Source: Welwitschia mirabilis
Lineage: Eukaryota; Gnetophyta; Gnetopsida; Welwitschiales
Assembly (NCBI GenBank): GCA_051453625.1
Contig: JBOZIK010000001.1
Coordinates: forward strand, 164,756,098-164,816,106
DNA: 60,009 nt
Reading direction: 5' to 3'
Below are positions 24,086 through 36,564 of the stretch, piece by piece. The notes under the pieces are model-generated. The model did no database searches. It was not told the DNA's origin and saw only the letters and a program-made list of their open reading frames with translations. The first letter of the stretch is position 1. Each line of letters starts with the position of its first letter. Position numbers and translations under genes: made by a program.

Positions 24086-25189
24086 ACAAGATATCATAAG
24101 AAGATGTAAGATTTTTTATCAAAATACATTGCCAAGATAAGACATCGATTTTTTCACTAAGCAACAAGAATAAAATTTTTCATTTCAATTACACTCAAAC
24201 TTTCAAAATATTTATCAAGAAAGCAATAGAAACCAACACTCATAGACAAGGAATACAACTCAAAATTTTATAATTTATCGAGAAAGCAATATGTCATTAA
24301 GTAATGAGCACTGAATTAAGCCTTAAAAAGGATGTAAAAATAAGGAACAAATAAAGATTGAAAGTAAAGTACCATATAAAGGTTCAAGAATTAATTAAGA
24401 TCATATCTAAAATTGGATGTAAAACTTTGTGATCTTTTAAAAACTTCAAGACTTTAAGGATTCCAAGATTCTAATGCTTTCTAATCTCTAAGTTTTAAAG
24501 TTGTCAAAAGATCCGATAATAGGGGATTGCTTAATAATATAGAAATAAAAGGAGGAGGAAGTATTATATATAACAAAAGGATGCAGGGATATGAAGAGAC
24601 ATTATTTTGAAGAGGATGTAAAGAGTCACTATCTCTGGAAAAAGATGGTTATGATTTCATAGTTCCCAATCATTACTTTGTTTGGCCACTAATTGTATTA
24701 ATATTTCATTATAATAGTAACTACTTATCATGCCAAGTGTTTAGTTTACAATAAATAACAATCATGAAGAAGATACCTATATAAGTTATAAGATTTGAGT
24801 TCTTTGGGATTTTTCAACCTAAGCAAAAAGAAGACAAGTTAGTTACATGGCAATGTAATCATTTCAAATTCCAAAATAATCATTACTACTAACTCAGATA
24901 ATCCATTAAGAAAGAAATGCCAGAATTTCAAGAGCATGTCACTATTTTGCCATAGTAAGAAAAATGAATTTAATTACAATTATTTTTATGTAACTAATCA
25001 AGATGATATATTTAGTAATGATTTCTAAGGAACAACCTCAAGATAAAATTTCATCACCTCTACATATTTTGTCATTTGTAATAAATCTTTTAGCCTACAA
25101 GATATTAATTTAGACTACATTATTTATTTTCTTTATTGAAATATGTAAATAATTCTTAGTCTAAGGTTTATAACCTTGAAAAATTGGGA
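24086..25189. other. No recognised gene; possibly LTR
   Basis: No coding frame was found. The segment ends in GGGATGTGACA at about 25185-25197, which resembles a chromovirus LTR end and lies just before the decayed reading frame at 25190. I could not confirm a primer site. Confidence 0.35.
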
Positions 25190-27250
25190 TGTGACAGGAA
25201 TTTTGACTCCTTCCACTTATCATTGAGAAATAAGATAAGAGCCCATGTTTTTTTTAAAATAGTTGTTGTATTCTTTAGCTTTTTAGCTAGGATTCTTTCT
25301 TAAATCTTTAGAAGAGGAAAAATTAGATAGTGTTGTTAATGCTTTAAATAGTGTTAAATAAAAAGCTAAATCCATTATTTAAACAAAGGATGAAAGCTTT
25401 AAGATAACAAATAAAAATTCATATTTAAAAATAAAGAATGAATTCTTAAAGTAGCAATTTAGCTGAGATGAAGAGAAGCGTATTGAATTGTAATGGGGAT
25501 CAGAAAAAACCAATAAATTTGAAGAAATCCAAACTTAAAAATTTGATAAAGAAACTAATTAAAATTAATATTAGATTTTAAATAAATAGAAAAATTGAAA
25601 ACTACTTAGAAGAAATAAATGCTTATAAAGATTATCTAGAAAATAAAGAAAATGCATTAGTATCCTTGTGTAAAACATGCTAATTCAAAGAAATATAAAG
25701 TCAATTATATAAAGAATCAATAAAAATTCATTACATTTATGCATAATGAAGGGCCTCTACTAATAAACAAAGAATATTCAAAAAACTATATACACATATT
25801 TACAAGGAATGATGGAAAATACATGAATATTCAAATAGAGGCTAGTCACTATAAACAAAAATGGATGAAGGCATTGAATCAAAATGATTATTATTAAAAT
25901 ATCTAAGAGGCTAATCAAAGGGTCATTAATTAGTTTCAAGATGAAAATAGAGCTTTAAAGTACAAATTAAAAGCTAAAGGCTTTATCAAACTTTAAGCTT
26001 TTATTCCATTTCCTTATAGCTCATCCTTTGAATCAATTTTATTATAATTGAAAGTGAATTTTAGGATTGGTAAAATCAATAAGAGACTATTTAATAAAAT
26101 GGCATCAAGTCATTAATTTGATGGAAAATTTTTATTTATTCTTAGGGTTCTTTCAAAAAAGGTTAATACTTAACTAACTATACATTAAGCCTAACTTTAA
26201 AGAGTAGAAAAATAAATCATAAAATCTATGAAAAAATATTTTACTAATTTAAAAAATAATATCATAATAACATGTCTAGAGTTAACTCAAACAATAATGT
26301 ATAATTTAGGGGAAAAAACATGAAACTCATGCATCAACTATGAATCATAAAAGTTATATTAGAAATTAAAAAAAGGATTTGGACATGAGAAATTAGTAGT
26401 ATCCTAGATCTTAAATTAGTATCCTTGAAAACTATATGATTTTATAAATAGATTTCATGGGCAGTTAGAAAATGTCATCCAAAATAACTCTAGTAAATGG
26501 ACGAAGATTTGTAAAATTTTTAAAACAAGCAGTATAGAAATGAATAAATTAAAGATGGAATTTTATCAAAAGAAAGCATAAGTTTTCATAGAGATAACTA
26601 GAACTCTAATGAAGGAAATGAAAAAAAAAATTATAAAAATATGGAAGATCATAAAATGGATATGAAAAATTTTACGGTAACAACATGATATTAGATAATT
26701 ATGCCTTCGTAAAGATAGAATTGTAAATAATGCAAATGTATTAAAAGGAATATTTGCAAATTTTTTTTTTAAATGAAAAAAGAAGATAATACAGGCATAT
26801 GTACCATTCCTCTTAAGAAAATGTTCAAAGAAGAGCACAAGATGATCAAAACAACATAAGGGCTACAGGATGATCAAAACAACATAAGGGATAATTATTG
26901 TTTATATTTCCCTTATAAGATCTAAGAAACAAGTTCAAAAATAATATATTAAGTAAGATAGGGATCCATTAGGAGCTAGGGATAGAGGTAAGATCATGTT
27001 GAACAATTCCAAATATTCAAAAATAATAAGAAATGATTGATGTAGAAGATCTTATTCTCTTAGAAGAGAAAAGAAATCATCTGACCCAAATAAGAAAAGA
27101 AATAAAGATATCCCAATTAGCTAAACACATGAAAGAACCTAATTTATAAGAAGATAGACAAGGTTAAGAAAATAGCTAGAAATAAACGGTTCTTATTTAT
27201 AAATTTTTAAGTTTATTAGAGGACTAAAAATATTTGCATATGAGGGAAAC
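25190..27250 (+). pseudogene. Long decayed reading frame, Lys/Glu/Asn-rich, unidentified
   Basis: Several consecutive plus-strand stretches read like protein, broken mainly by single stops. At about 25310-25560 there is an acidic, coiled-coil-like segment (EEEKLDSVVNALNSVK). A second follows at 25585-25670 (IENYLEEINAYKDYLENKE). A third at 25740-26165 includes HYKQKWMKALNQNDYY and INKRLFNKMASS. A fourth at 26430-26660 includes DFINRFHGQLENVIQNNSSK. Together they suggest about 600 residues of one or two old proteins. The segment order might fit a retroelement gag or an endogenous pararetrovirus-like polyprotein, but I recognise no diagnostic motif (no zinc knuckle, protease or RT), so I assign no family. 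Confidence 0.4.
26841..26890. repeat. Tandem duplication, 28-base period
   Basis: GATGATCAAAACAACATAAG starts at 26841 and again at 26869, two perfect adjacent copies followed by GG. Confidence 0.9.
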
Positions 27251-29130
27251 TAATGAAATTAAAATGTTTATTAATATTTGAATTGATTAGTTTCATATCT
27301 GATGATTCCTTAATTAACGTCTACATATTTTATTATCTAAATACTCTAAAACTAATATGTTTATGATGTTAGTCATGTTAATAGTCAGTTATTAATCATT
27401 TTATTATATTTCAAGTTTCAATAATCTGCTAGAGGGACATACATATAAATTTTCATGTGACATTAAGTAATGAAATAGTTTTGATAGTTATGACAAAAAC
27501 CACCTAATTACTAGATCTTAGAACTCAAGGAGCGGCTATGAAAGTATGAAAGAAAGAAGAGGAACTTCATAGTGAGGGAAACCTATATAATCATACTACT
27601 AAGAAAGAGAATAAAGACAAGGAATGTTTGAGAAGTAAAACAAAAACCCACAATAGTACTTTATAAGAGATTAGCCTAGCCATTTATTCATGCTCTAGTA
27701 CTACATATAAAGGAAACATTATTTTAAAAATTAGTTTGTTTATCATAACACAAGTATGATATTTCTATTAAGAGTTGTATTTATGTTAAAAAGTCATCAT
27801 ACCATTTGTCATTCATGAAAAACAAAAAAGTTGTCATTTTTTTGTTGTAATCATTATAACATTACTTGTAAGAGTAATGTTTTCTTTTTTAGCTCTAGTA
27901 TATGTAGCTAAACATATGCTATAATACTTGTACTACTTATGAACAAGTACTACTTCAGCATTTTATTTTATCTTGTCACTTAACATTATCTTTCCCTACT
28001 TAAACATGTATAATATTTATATAGTTAATAATAAGTTAGTCCTTAATCTAAAGTATTTAAGTTTCCTCTTATCAAGATTTCATCTTAGTAACGTAATTCA
28101 AATTAACCTAGTTAGATATTTGATAATCTTATCAAGTTTTAAACCTTTATATCTTCAAAAACTAATAAAATCTAGTTCTTAAATTAATAGTTTAGCTTTT
28201 TAGTGTTTTTACTACATCGCTTACTATTGTTTATGTATATTTTTCTTGAATTTAAGCTTGGCTAGATACAAAGTTAGGCAAGAAGCATAAAACTAAAGTT
28301 AGACATGAAAGAATGCAAAGGAGTTAGCATATTAATGCAATAAGCAAGTAGATTGATGAGGTCAACAAGAATTAAATTGGCTTAATGTGAAGCATATTGA
28401 TTCCATAGAAAACAAAAATCGGATAGGTATAAGATAAAATCATCATAAGTTTCAAATAAGAAATGAAAGGAAACAAGGATGATAAAGTGGTTCCCCCTCC
28501 CCAAGGTTCTCTATGTGTGTTTCCTTCTCATGAAAACATATTCTAGTTTCTATTTCCTTCCTCTGCCAATCCCTCCCTCTCCTCCTTCCCCCTTCCTCCC
28601 TCTTTCTCTATATTTATGTGTTTATTCATCTCTTTTATCTTTTTAATAACATATATAGATCTTTATCCATATGTTTAGAGGGTAAAATATTATATGTATA
28701 AGAAAGGAGCACTTGGAAACAACTAAGAGCATTATCACATCAAATGCTATATCGAATATGAAGTATGTTAATGCAAAACAAAAGCTAAACTATTTTCTTA
28801 AATATTACTTTACTAAATACCATGGAACCTAAAGGATTGAAGTCTTATATAGTAAACTAAATTAATTGTATACTTATCATAATTCTAGACTTTAGTTAAG
28901 AATAAATCCTATAGATTAACATTATTAGAAGCTCATCTCTTAAATGACACTTATGTTATTTAAATATTTATTTATTAGAATATCTTATAGTTCTAGGATT
29001 AATAAGGACTAAATTCATTACATGGGGGTATAGATATAGAGAGTATTTTAAGTCTTGATCCATCACCTTTAAATAAATAATTAAGGATAAGTCATTAGCT
29101 TTAAGATATTTCCTATCAATATGCCATTGT
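27251..29130. other. No recognised gene; AT-rich
   Basis: No family match on either strand. A strongly pyrimidine-biased stretch occurs at about 28553-28612 (CTCTCCTCCTTCCCCCTTCC and flanks). Confidence 0.4.
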
Positions 29131-29630
29131 AACTCCCTGGAACGGTAGGTGCGGTTACTGAGCCCTCTTTCCCACGTGCGGTCGATGCCCCACTCGTTAC
29201 CGCCTCTTGATTACATAGGCTTCACAACTGCCTCGTCGCGAACCTTATAGCCACACCGTAGCCAGTTGGCCTCGCTTATGTTGGCGGCTACTAGTCGGCA
29301 GAACGCTATGTAGGCTCACGAACATGACTTCCAGTATCACGTGGGAGGAACACCAGCGCCGTATAAGTAGGCGTATAGAGTGGTGTATAAAGGTACACTT
29401 CCGTAGACAGCCCAGGTATCGGTTACTACCCCGACCCCCTCGACCCCGGCAGCCCGCAGTACGGATTTTGGAAGCTTGCACGGGCAACCCCTACACAACG
29501 TTCATAGCCCTCATATGCTTGATACGTAGCGATCTGGATCCGCTAAGGCTGCACTAGGAATCTGACGTGGAATGAGTATCCCCCCACGTGTGCTGAGTCT
29601 CCTTAAGCCAGTGTTGTGTGTTTACTGCGG
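29131..29630. other. Sharply bounded GC- and CpG-rich island of unknown origin
   Basis: About 500 bases contain roughly 40 CpG dinucleotides by my count, close to random expectation, while the surrounding DNA has almost none. The left edge (TGTAACTCCCTGGAACGG) is abrupt, and the right edge abuts LTR E1. Overlapping open frames at 29324-29557 (+) and 29245-29487 (-) are expected by chance at this base composition and match nothing I know. It may be a fragment of a GC-rich LTR (the TGTAAC start would fit), a recent insertion, or foreign or assembly-derived sequence. Confidence 0.55.
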
Positions 29631-30293
29631 TGCCACACCATACTGTGTTGTGTTGTGGACCTTCGATTGGACTTAAGGGGCATAATTTTTTCCTTTTATG
29701 GTTATTAAATTACATTACATGATTAACCATTGCAGTGCAATAATTTAGATTACAACTGATAGACTTACCCCCCAATTATCCACATGCTACATATCAGGAG
29801 AACTATATCACGATAGATCACTTGAATAACATCATATTCAATCTTAAATCTCAATTAGGACCACAGAGTAAAGATGTAAAGTCGTGCTTGAGTGGTTAGT
29901 GGTACCAATAGCTAAGAAACCATGCCTATGTGTCATTATCTAGAGGAGTTAAGACTATAAGTAGTTCTATCTTAGACATCATTTCCATCTCCACCGATAC
30001 ACATAAGCATATGATAGATTAAGTTGGTCTATATCGATGGGCATGTATTCAAACATTTACATGAAAAAATGTAAGAATAGTGTAAAAACTTAGTATGTCA
30101 CTCAATCAAAGTATAGTGCCAAAATAAATTAAGATAACATTAAATGATATTACATACATATAAACGTACATATGCATAATAGCTATATGTAAAAGTATAG
30201 GAGGTAGCTAGTCAAGAATTCTTAAGGTTATAACATTCATTTCTAAAAAGGAATTCTAATGCACTAATGATGAAAAGACATATGTATATTAAC

Positions 30294-30299
<6 letters not shown>

Positions 30300-30328
<29 letters not shown>
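30300..30328. repeat. (TA)n microsatellite in LTR E1
   Basis: A TA run inserted after ACATAAAT. E2 has ACATAAATCATATATG at the same place without the expansion. Confidence 0.85.
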
Positions 30329-30331
<3 letters not shown>

Positions 30332-31846
30332 CTAGTCATTTGGCCAAAATATCCTTTCGTAACCTCAACCACCAAGCACAAGAGATCCCTTTATTCTCCC
30401 TAGCATCTCAATTAAAGCTAATGTAAGTGAAGTATTATAAATATCCATTAGTACCTCAATCACAGAGCATAAGATACCCCTTTATTCAACATACCATCTC
30501 AGTGAGAGCCAATGGGAGGGAAGTAGCATAATAGAATGTCATTATAGTAAACTCATACCTAAATATGATTAACACACATAGACATACCTCCCCCTCCCCC
30601 TCCCCCTTTATTTTAGTAAGGTACCTCATAGCTACTTCTTTTATAAAATAACATAATCAATGTAACAATAAATAAATATATAGAATGTCAAAAGGAGGTA
30701 GCTCATATACCACTGATTAAATTACTAATCTCCATAGATGGAGAACAATAGAAATTATAGAATGAAGAGAGTTAATTAAATACTTAACTATTTCAATAAG
30801 CATCATAGAAAAATCACTAATATTATATCATTTTGTGTACAAGATAATAAATAAATACTAGAGACATTTAATTCATATACATGAACATGTACAAAAAGAC
30901 ACTTAAGGATTCATACCTAGAGCACATTAAGGCATACTAAAAGTGACCATAATCATTAAAGAATGTGCTAAACCTACCTCATTGTATAACTACAATATGC
31001 ATTCATACTTATATTGAGTCACAAAAACACACACCATTATGACAGGTGAATCCCATAACTATTCCTTTTATAATGCAAACATAATAAAACTATAGTCTAT
31101 AAATTAAGATACTTATAATGCTAATAAAATAATAACAATGAAAATAATCGCATGGAATTATTGGATAACACGAATTTTTTGACGATATATAACGAACGAG
31201 ACAGTTTATATACATTTATATAAACTACCTGAGCCTTCTATTGGGTTCAAGGTAGTTTCCACTTTATCATCATGATTTCTATTATCAATATCTCCTAATT
31301 CATTTTCACTTGATTGATGTCTTTATTAACTAAAATTGATATTGGCACCATAATCATTTATCCTAAGTGTGGACCTTTCACATTAAGAGGCTAGTATGTA
31401 TATCAAAATCTATTAATTGTAATTATTATTTCTTTAGTTTAATAACTTAAACTATTCCATTACATATAATTATGTTTCAATGTGTATATCATATGACATT
31501 AATAATGCACTTTTTTTTCCAACATAAGCACAATATCATAAGCATATCATACATATTCTAATTTGTATAATATATCATACATTTAGCTCTTAAAAATAAA
31601 AACATGTTTAAGCATGAAAACATGAACATTGTGGTAGTCTAACTAGGGGGTATTCATTCTTTACTTAGGAGGTTATGGTAGTTGTACTTTAAGGGAAAGG
31701 TATAAATACTACAATGTTGGATTTGACATCTCTCTTGCCCTCCAACACACATTTAAAGGTAATAATTAAACATATCTACCTTTATAATATGTATGTAGTA
31801 TTATGCATATGAGGAAACATCATATTATATAATATAAGATAATGTT

Positions 31847-31907
31847 ATGCATATAATATAATATAATATAATATAATATAATATAATATAATATAATATA
31901 TTACATA
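31847..31907. repeat. (ATAAT)n array in LTR E1
   Basis: A regular pentanucleotide array of TATAA/ATAAT. Related arrays lie at the same place in E2 (48917-49145), E2' (50620-50800) and E3 (55080-55230). Confidence 0.85.
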
Positions 31908-31995
31908 CATATTATTATGTAATATAATACATATGTTTTGTATGTAGTGTAATAATATAACATTAATAGATAAAAACATAATAGTAAACAATTGG

Positions 31996-33179
31996 ACTAT
32001 ATCTATGAAATTTACTAAATTATAATGTTAAGATTGTTATAAAAGAAAATTAGGTGATTAGTAGAATGCAGAAAGGGAAATAAGGAAAGAAATTAACAAA
32101 GTCTAAGAGAAGGCAAAGGGTCTCCTTTAACATGATCTTTAAAATATCCCATAGTTGATTAAATCGCTTCTACAAAAAACCCTAGAGTTGCTTCCATGCC
32201 TCTAACTTTTTATATAGAATATTTAAAAATTAAAAGTTTTGATGCATGGATGTGCTCCTAAGTGGTAATTAGATTTCTGGTCTAATTTCCTAATTAAGTA
32301 CACAAATAATTCACTTTTAATAACGATTTTTAATAGAGAGAGCAATATGTATACCCATGAAATATTTAGTAAATCAAATTCAAATTACAAATACATGCTA
32401 AAGCAATAATAGCAAGTTGATTTAAAGAAAGGACTATGAGAGAGAGTGAATCTTCCTTAAAATTTAATCCAAATAACTTCCTCCACACCTAAGATATAAA
32501 TCACTATAAAAGACGTGCACGTTGTAGAATGGATGCCTTACCCTAAAGGCCAAGTAGAAAGTAAGTCAACAATTGTAAAGTAACAAACTCCAAACACATT
32601 GACAAAAAGCCCATGATGCTAGTATTTTAAACTTTGGAAACTTTTACATCTCGAGGACAAATCAAATCAAAAATGTATATAGATCAAATAAAAAATGTAT
32701 ATGGACCAAAGAAGGTTCACATCGTTAAAGAATTTACATCTGGACATATGTGAAGTCACAGTACTACCCAAAAAACACATTTTCCCTACATCTAGATTAA
32801 AATATTAAACCTTGCAACCCTTTAAATAGTGAAAGCATTCAAATCTTTTTCTGAAGTGAAACGTTTTCCAGCCTTTTTTCCTTTTTGAAGTCTTTCTTAT
32901 TCCAAAAGACTATAGCAAAATAAAATACTTCAAAAACAAGAAAATTATATCTTTGTAAATAAATCTGACATCTATAACTAAAAAGGCAAAATCATACTAA
33001 AAGCACCAGGTCATAGCAAGTCTCAACGAAATTTACATAGGTCATAATCAACAAATTCAGTGGATGCAAATTTTCCCAATGTAGAAGAGATAAATAAAAT
33101 AATGCCTAATTCTTTTGTAAATACACAAAATGAGATAACTTAAGCATACATCAAAAATATGAAGTTACTAGTGTTCCAC
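31996..33179. other. No recognised gene; AT-rich
   Basis: No coding frame with a family match. Two adjacent partial repeats of AAAATGTATATAGA/GGACC are seen at about 32670-32705. Confidence 0.4.
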
Positions 33180-33212
33180 ACATTTGAAAACTGACACGCA
33201 TCCTCTTCCCTA

Positions 33213-33499
33213 ACTAAACTCTCTGTGGAATTGTCTCACCATTACCCTGGGCATTCATGTCGCTTTCTTTCTCCACGATGCCATCCTCATGTGCGTACAG
33301 AAAGCCTGCGGTTCCTTATGCGTTCTGGGTCTTTCGCCTCAAGCTTTTAAAGAAAGGGCAAATATTACCAATAGTAGCTGGTTGCCAACCTCTCTGAATA
33401 AATGATTGAAATGATTTTGCCGTCACAAAAATCCTTGCAGCTCTCTCTTCAATGCAACAGAAATTTCCAACCACAGCACACAGAATAAAGCGTTGTCAT
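33213..33499 (-). pseudogene. Possible decayed exon, unidentified protein
   Basis: In a locally GC-richer stretch (33180-33540) one minus-strand frame is open for 59 codons (33497 down to 33319) with balanced, protein-like composition, including EERAARIFVTAKSFQSFIQR and then GWQPATIGNICPFF. After a single TAA it continues in frame for 33 codons (GFLYAHEDGIVEKESD) to a TAG near 33213. The frame has no Met start and I saw no clear splice sites. I do not recognise the family. It could be a terminal exon of a dead gene, a captured gene piece, or a chance frame. Confidence 0.3.
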
Positions 33500-34635
33500 A
33501 GAAACATGGGGCGTCACATATACTCATCAAGTTGGGCTTGTTTTCGTAGTGTACACGCTAAAATGTTTGATAGGTTTATAATGTAATTTATACATGGTTA
33601 TTGTATAAGGATATTTATCAAGTATAGATCCTCAAAGTTATTGACGATGTTATTTTTTGTTGCATTAATTGGGCAGAAAATTACACTTTTATTTTTTATT
33701 TTTTATCCCTTCTAATCCGAGATCTTTATATAGTGAATAAGATATTAACACTAGCTTATAGGTTCAATCAAGCTTTGTCTACTTTTTTATTTCTAATAAT
33801 AAATGATATTGTCAAGGGAAAGAGTTTGAAACTTACGTATAAATCTATCTTGAATTATCTCTCTCTCTCTCTCTCTCTCTCTTGCAAATATATTTAAGAA
33901 ATTTTGCATAAGATGTGACTTTTTTATGTCACCCAAAATTAGGAGATTGACCTTAACTTTCTTAAATATTTTTAGTATTCTTCTTTGATTTGGTTCTTTT
34001 TTAATGATGTAAGACATTTTAAGAAATGGAAATTTTTGTAATTCTTCTTATCTAGAGCCTTCCACATCATCCTATGTTTATTTCTCAATTTCAACTGTGA
34101 CCTGTGATAAAAGATTAAAAGTAGAAAGCATCCTCTAAATGATTGAATGTTTTCATTAATTTGGATACAACTTATAAGGAAGTTAGTTTCAACTCTCTCA
34201 ATATTACCTAATTGTTTAATTATATTCTTACCCTTTAGATTAGGAACATATTTAAATACAACTTTAACCTCATCTTTATCACTCATAGTAGTTAGTATGA
34301 GGGTGGTAATATGGAAGTATTGGGTCATTCCTTACTATAAATATTTGAGGGTATCAGCTATTTGTTTATTGATGTTGTTTGTAACTGATTAAACTTTCAT
34401 AAATTACTTAAGAGTCTTCTCTATTAATTTTATTGGACGTTGAATGGATGATTGTGGCTTTCAATTAGGATCTTTATGCTATGGGATTCCCCTTGAAAAA
34501 CTAGGATAGTTTTTCTAACTCAGTTGGTAAGAGGCTCTATAGATAAATGATGGTTTTTTCAATTATGATTGTTTTTCAAAGCATCTCCTAGCACATATGA
34601 TATTCATTTGTTTAGTCACTACTAACAATAATATA
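33500..34635. other. No recognised gene; left flank of copy C
   Basis: A minus-strand open frame of 118 codons at 33972-34328 and an opposing plus-strand frame of 81 codons match nothing I know. Their overlap argues that at least one is chance. A (CT)n run lies at 33859-33882. Confidence 0.35.
33859..33882. repeat. (CT)n microsatellite
   Basis: A pure CT run. Confidence 0.9.
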
Positions 34636-35067
34636 TATCAAGGAATTGAGACATTATTAGCAAGTTTAATTAATCATCATTACAATTTTATGCATTTAAG
34701 GCCATGAAAATCTCGTTTTACTACTAATATGCCTGAACACTATATTTTGTAGGTTAAATGTGACATCAAAAGCATTATGGTAGGAGATTGAGATGTGTGA
34801 AGCACATTTGACAATGGTGCTGGTCATAGGCATAGTGGTGTTGGTTTCTTAGAGTAAACTAGTACCATACTTGTATTTCTAATTTTTCTTGATGCACATA
34901 ATTCATTTTCATAATTTTTGTAAAGAGAAGATACATGAAGAATATTTTATAGTAAGAATCCCTTAATTTGGCCCCATGTATAAATAATTATTTTATGTAC
35001 TTTTGGACATTCTTTAGAATGAGCCCATTAGACCTTAAAAACCCTAATTGAAAACCCTAATCCAGGC

Positions 35068-35076
35068 CTATAAATG
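35068..35076 (+). promoter_or_regulatory. LTR TATA box (CTATAAATG)
   Basis: It follows CCCTAATCCAGGC at the position where the 3' LTR has CTATAAATA (41795) and copy A has the same box (about 9308). Conservation across LTR copies supports a promoter role. Confidence 0.55.
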
Positions 35077-35727
35077 CCATTCCTCACTTCATTTGAAGGG
35101 AGTTACTTCCATTGTAATATTTTAAGGAGATTGGATATTTAGTCATGAGTTCTTTCTAAACCTTCCATAGGGATGAGCTAGCTACTGAGCTACCATAATG
35201 TTTTTTGCTTTAGCATGAGTACATTTTCTAATTGTATGCTTTACTTATTGTGATAATAAAGTACTACATGTTCTTGGTGCATTACTTTTATATCAAGATG
35301 TAAATGTCAAACTTGTTATGCTTTTACTTTAAAATCTAGTTTGCTAATTTTTCTTTACATGCTAGCTTGCATAACCTGAGTGTTTATTTGATGGATCTTA
35401 AAAGACTCTAACTTTTCATGCTTATTTTATTCTTGTTGTGAAGTCTATGTGGCTTGGTTATATCACTTTCTTATATATGATGGATGAGTTTATGCCATTG
35501 TTCTTGAGCTTGAACTAATGAAGTACTCATAATCATAGTGGATTATATCATTGTGAATGAGTAGGAGGTAAAGGTACATGTTTTCATTATAAGTACTTAT
35601 GCTTTTCCTTGAAATTGTTATATTAGTTTAAACGTTATGTCCCATTTCTAGCCCTTTAAATATAATTCTAATATCTATTATTTTCTACTTTTATGATCAT
35701 TTTGCTATTAGCTTTTGTCATCTATAT

Positions 35728-35827
35728 NNNNNNNNNNNNNNNNNNNNNNNNNNNNNNNNNNNNNNNNNNNNNNNNNNNNNNNNNNNNNNNNNNNNNNNNN
35801 NNNNNNNNNNNNNNNNNNNNNNNNNNN
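35728..35827. other. Assembly gap, 100 N, inside 5' LTR of copy C
   Basis: Flanked by near-identical copies of a 288-base segment. Confidence 0.95.
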
Positions 35828-36283
35828 GTTGGGAAGTCTATGTGGCTTGGTTATATCACTTTCTTATATATGATGGATGAGCTTATGCCATTGTTCTTGA
35901 GCTTGGACTAATGAAGTTCTCATGATCATAGTGGACTATATCATTGTGAATGCGTAGGAGGTAAAGGTACATGTTTTCATTATAAGTACTTATGCTTTTC
36001 CTTAAAATTGTTATATTAGTTTGAACGTTATGTCCCATTTCTAGCCCTTTAAATATCATTTTAATATCTATTATTTTCTGCTTTTATGATTATTTTACTA
36101 TTAGCTTTTGTCATCTATATCTAAGAAAGAATGACCCTAAGACTATACTACAACTATAAGCCCTAGTACTTTTGGTAAAAGTTGGGTTTGACCACACAAG
36201 ATTTTTATTTCTAGAGTGATCTTCTCAATTACCATAAATTAACGAAAAATATAAGTATAGCCAAATTTCACCATGAATAGCTT

Positions 36284-36303
36284 TTTGGTGCTATTACTAG
36301 GGA
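36284..36303 (+). promoter_or_regulatory. Primer-binding site of copy C
   Basis: TTTGGTGCTATTACTAGGGA matches the Athila/Tat signature TTTGGCGCCGTTGCCGGGGA at 14 of 20 positions, and all six differences are C-to-T or G-to-A. It begins a few bases after the LTR end. The downstream TATTGACATGGTAGCTACAA is shared with the sites of copies A and D. Confidence 0.85.
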
Positions 36304-36564
36304 TATTGACATGGTAGCTACAATGGGGCATGCACAAAATTTACTTTTTTGTACCCTTTTAATCTTTCTTTTGCGTTTTTAGTTTTTCTTTTTTGTTTTC
36401 TTATTTTTCTTTATATTGGTTTCTTTTTCTTTTTCCTTTTTATTACTAATGAATTAGTATTGGTTATTTGATTAATGGAACCTAATCTTGTAATTTCTTT
36501 TTCTTTTTCTTTCTCTTTTTATTTTTATTTCTTTTCTTTTCTTTTAGTTTTTATTTTTGTCTTT

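Larger units (their letters stand above)
29631..31995 (-). mobile_element. LTR E1 (family E, Tekay/Del-like), minus strand
   Basis: It matches the LTRs at 47029-49226 and 53233-55290 throughout, beginning TGCCACACCA (TGTCACAA in E3) and then GATTGGACTTAAGGGGC. Shared blocks include AACTGATAGACTTACC, a CTTGAGTGGTT block, CTCA(T/C)..CACC, and an ATAAT-rich array near its right end. Orientation is taken from E3, which has a primer site. No primer site is visible left of E1, so it is a solo LTR or an LTR joined to the island. The right end is approximate. Confidence 0.65.
34636..36279 (+). mobile_element. 5' LTR of copy C, with a duplicated segment around a gap
   Basis: It begins TATCAAGGAATTGAG and ends CCATGAATA, with a CTATAAATG box at 35068 that is likely the promoter TATA. 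Bases 35440-35727 recur almost unchanged at 35830-36117 on the other side of a 100-N gap. Removing one copy and the gap gives about 1250 bases, the length of the 3' LTR. The duplication is therefore probably an assembly artefact. Confidence 0.75.

Noticed and set aside
25190-27250. Firm call of an endogenous pararetrovirus
   Set aside because: No zinc knuckle, protease or reverse transcriptase motif could be found in or near the region, so the label would be a guess.
29245-29557. Overlapping frames in the GC-rich island as genes
   Set aside because: They are short, overlap on opposite strands, and are expected by chance at high GC. Their composition is not protein-like.
30588-30607. G-quadruplex in LTR E1 (C-rich run)
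   Set aside because: Only three runs of five C are present, plus a CC. The run is absent in E2 and E3, so a conserved role is unlikely.
33972-34392. Opposing open frames of 118 and 81 codons as genes
   Set aside because: They lie on opposite strands of the same bases, match no family I know, and have the base composition of the surrounding AT-rich DNA.
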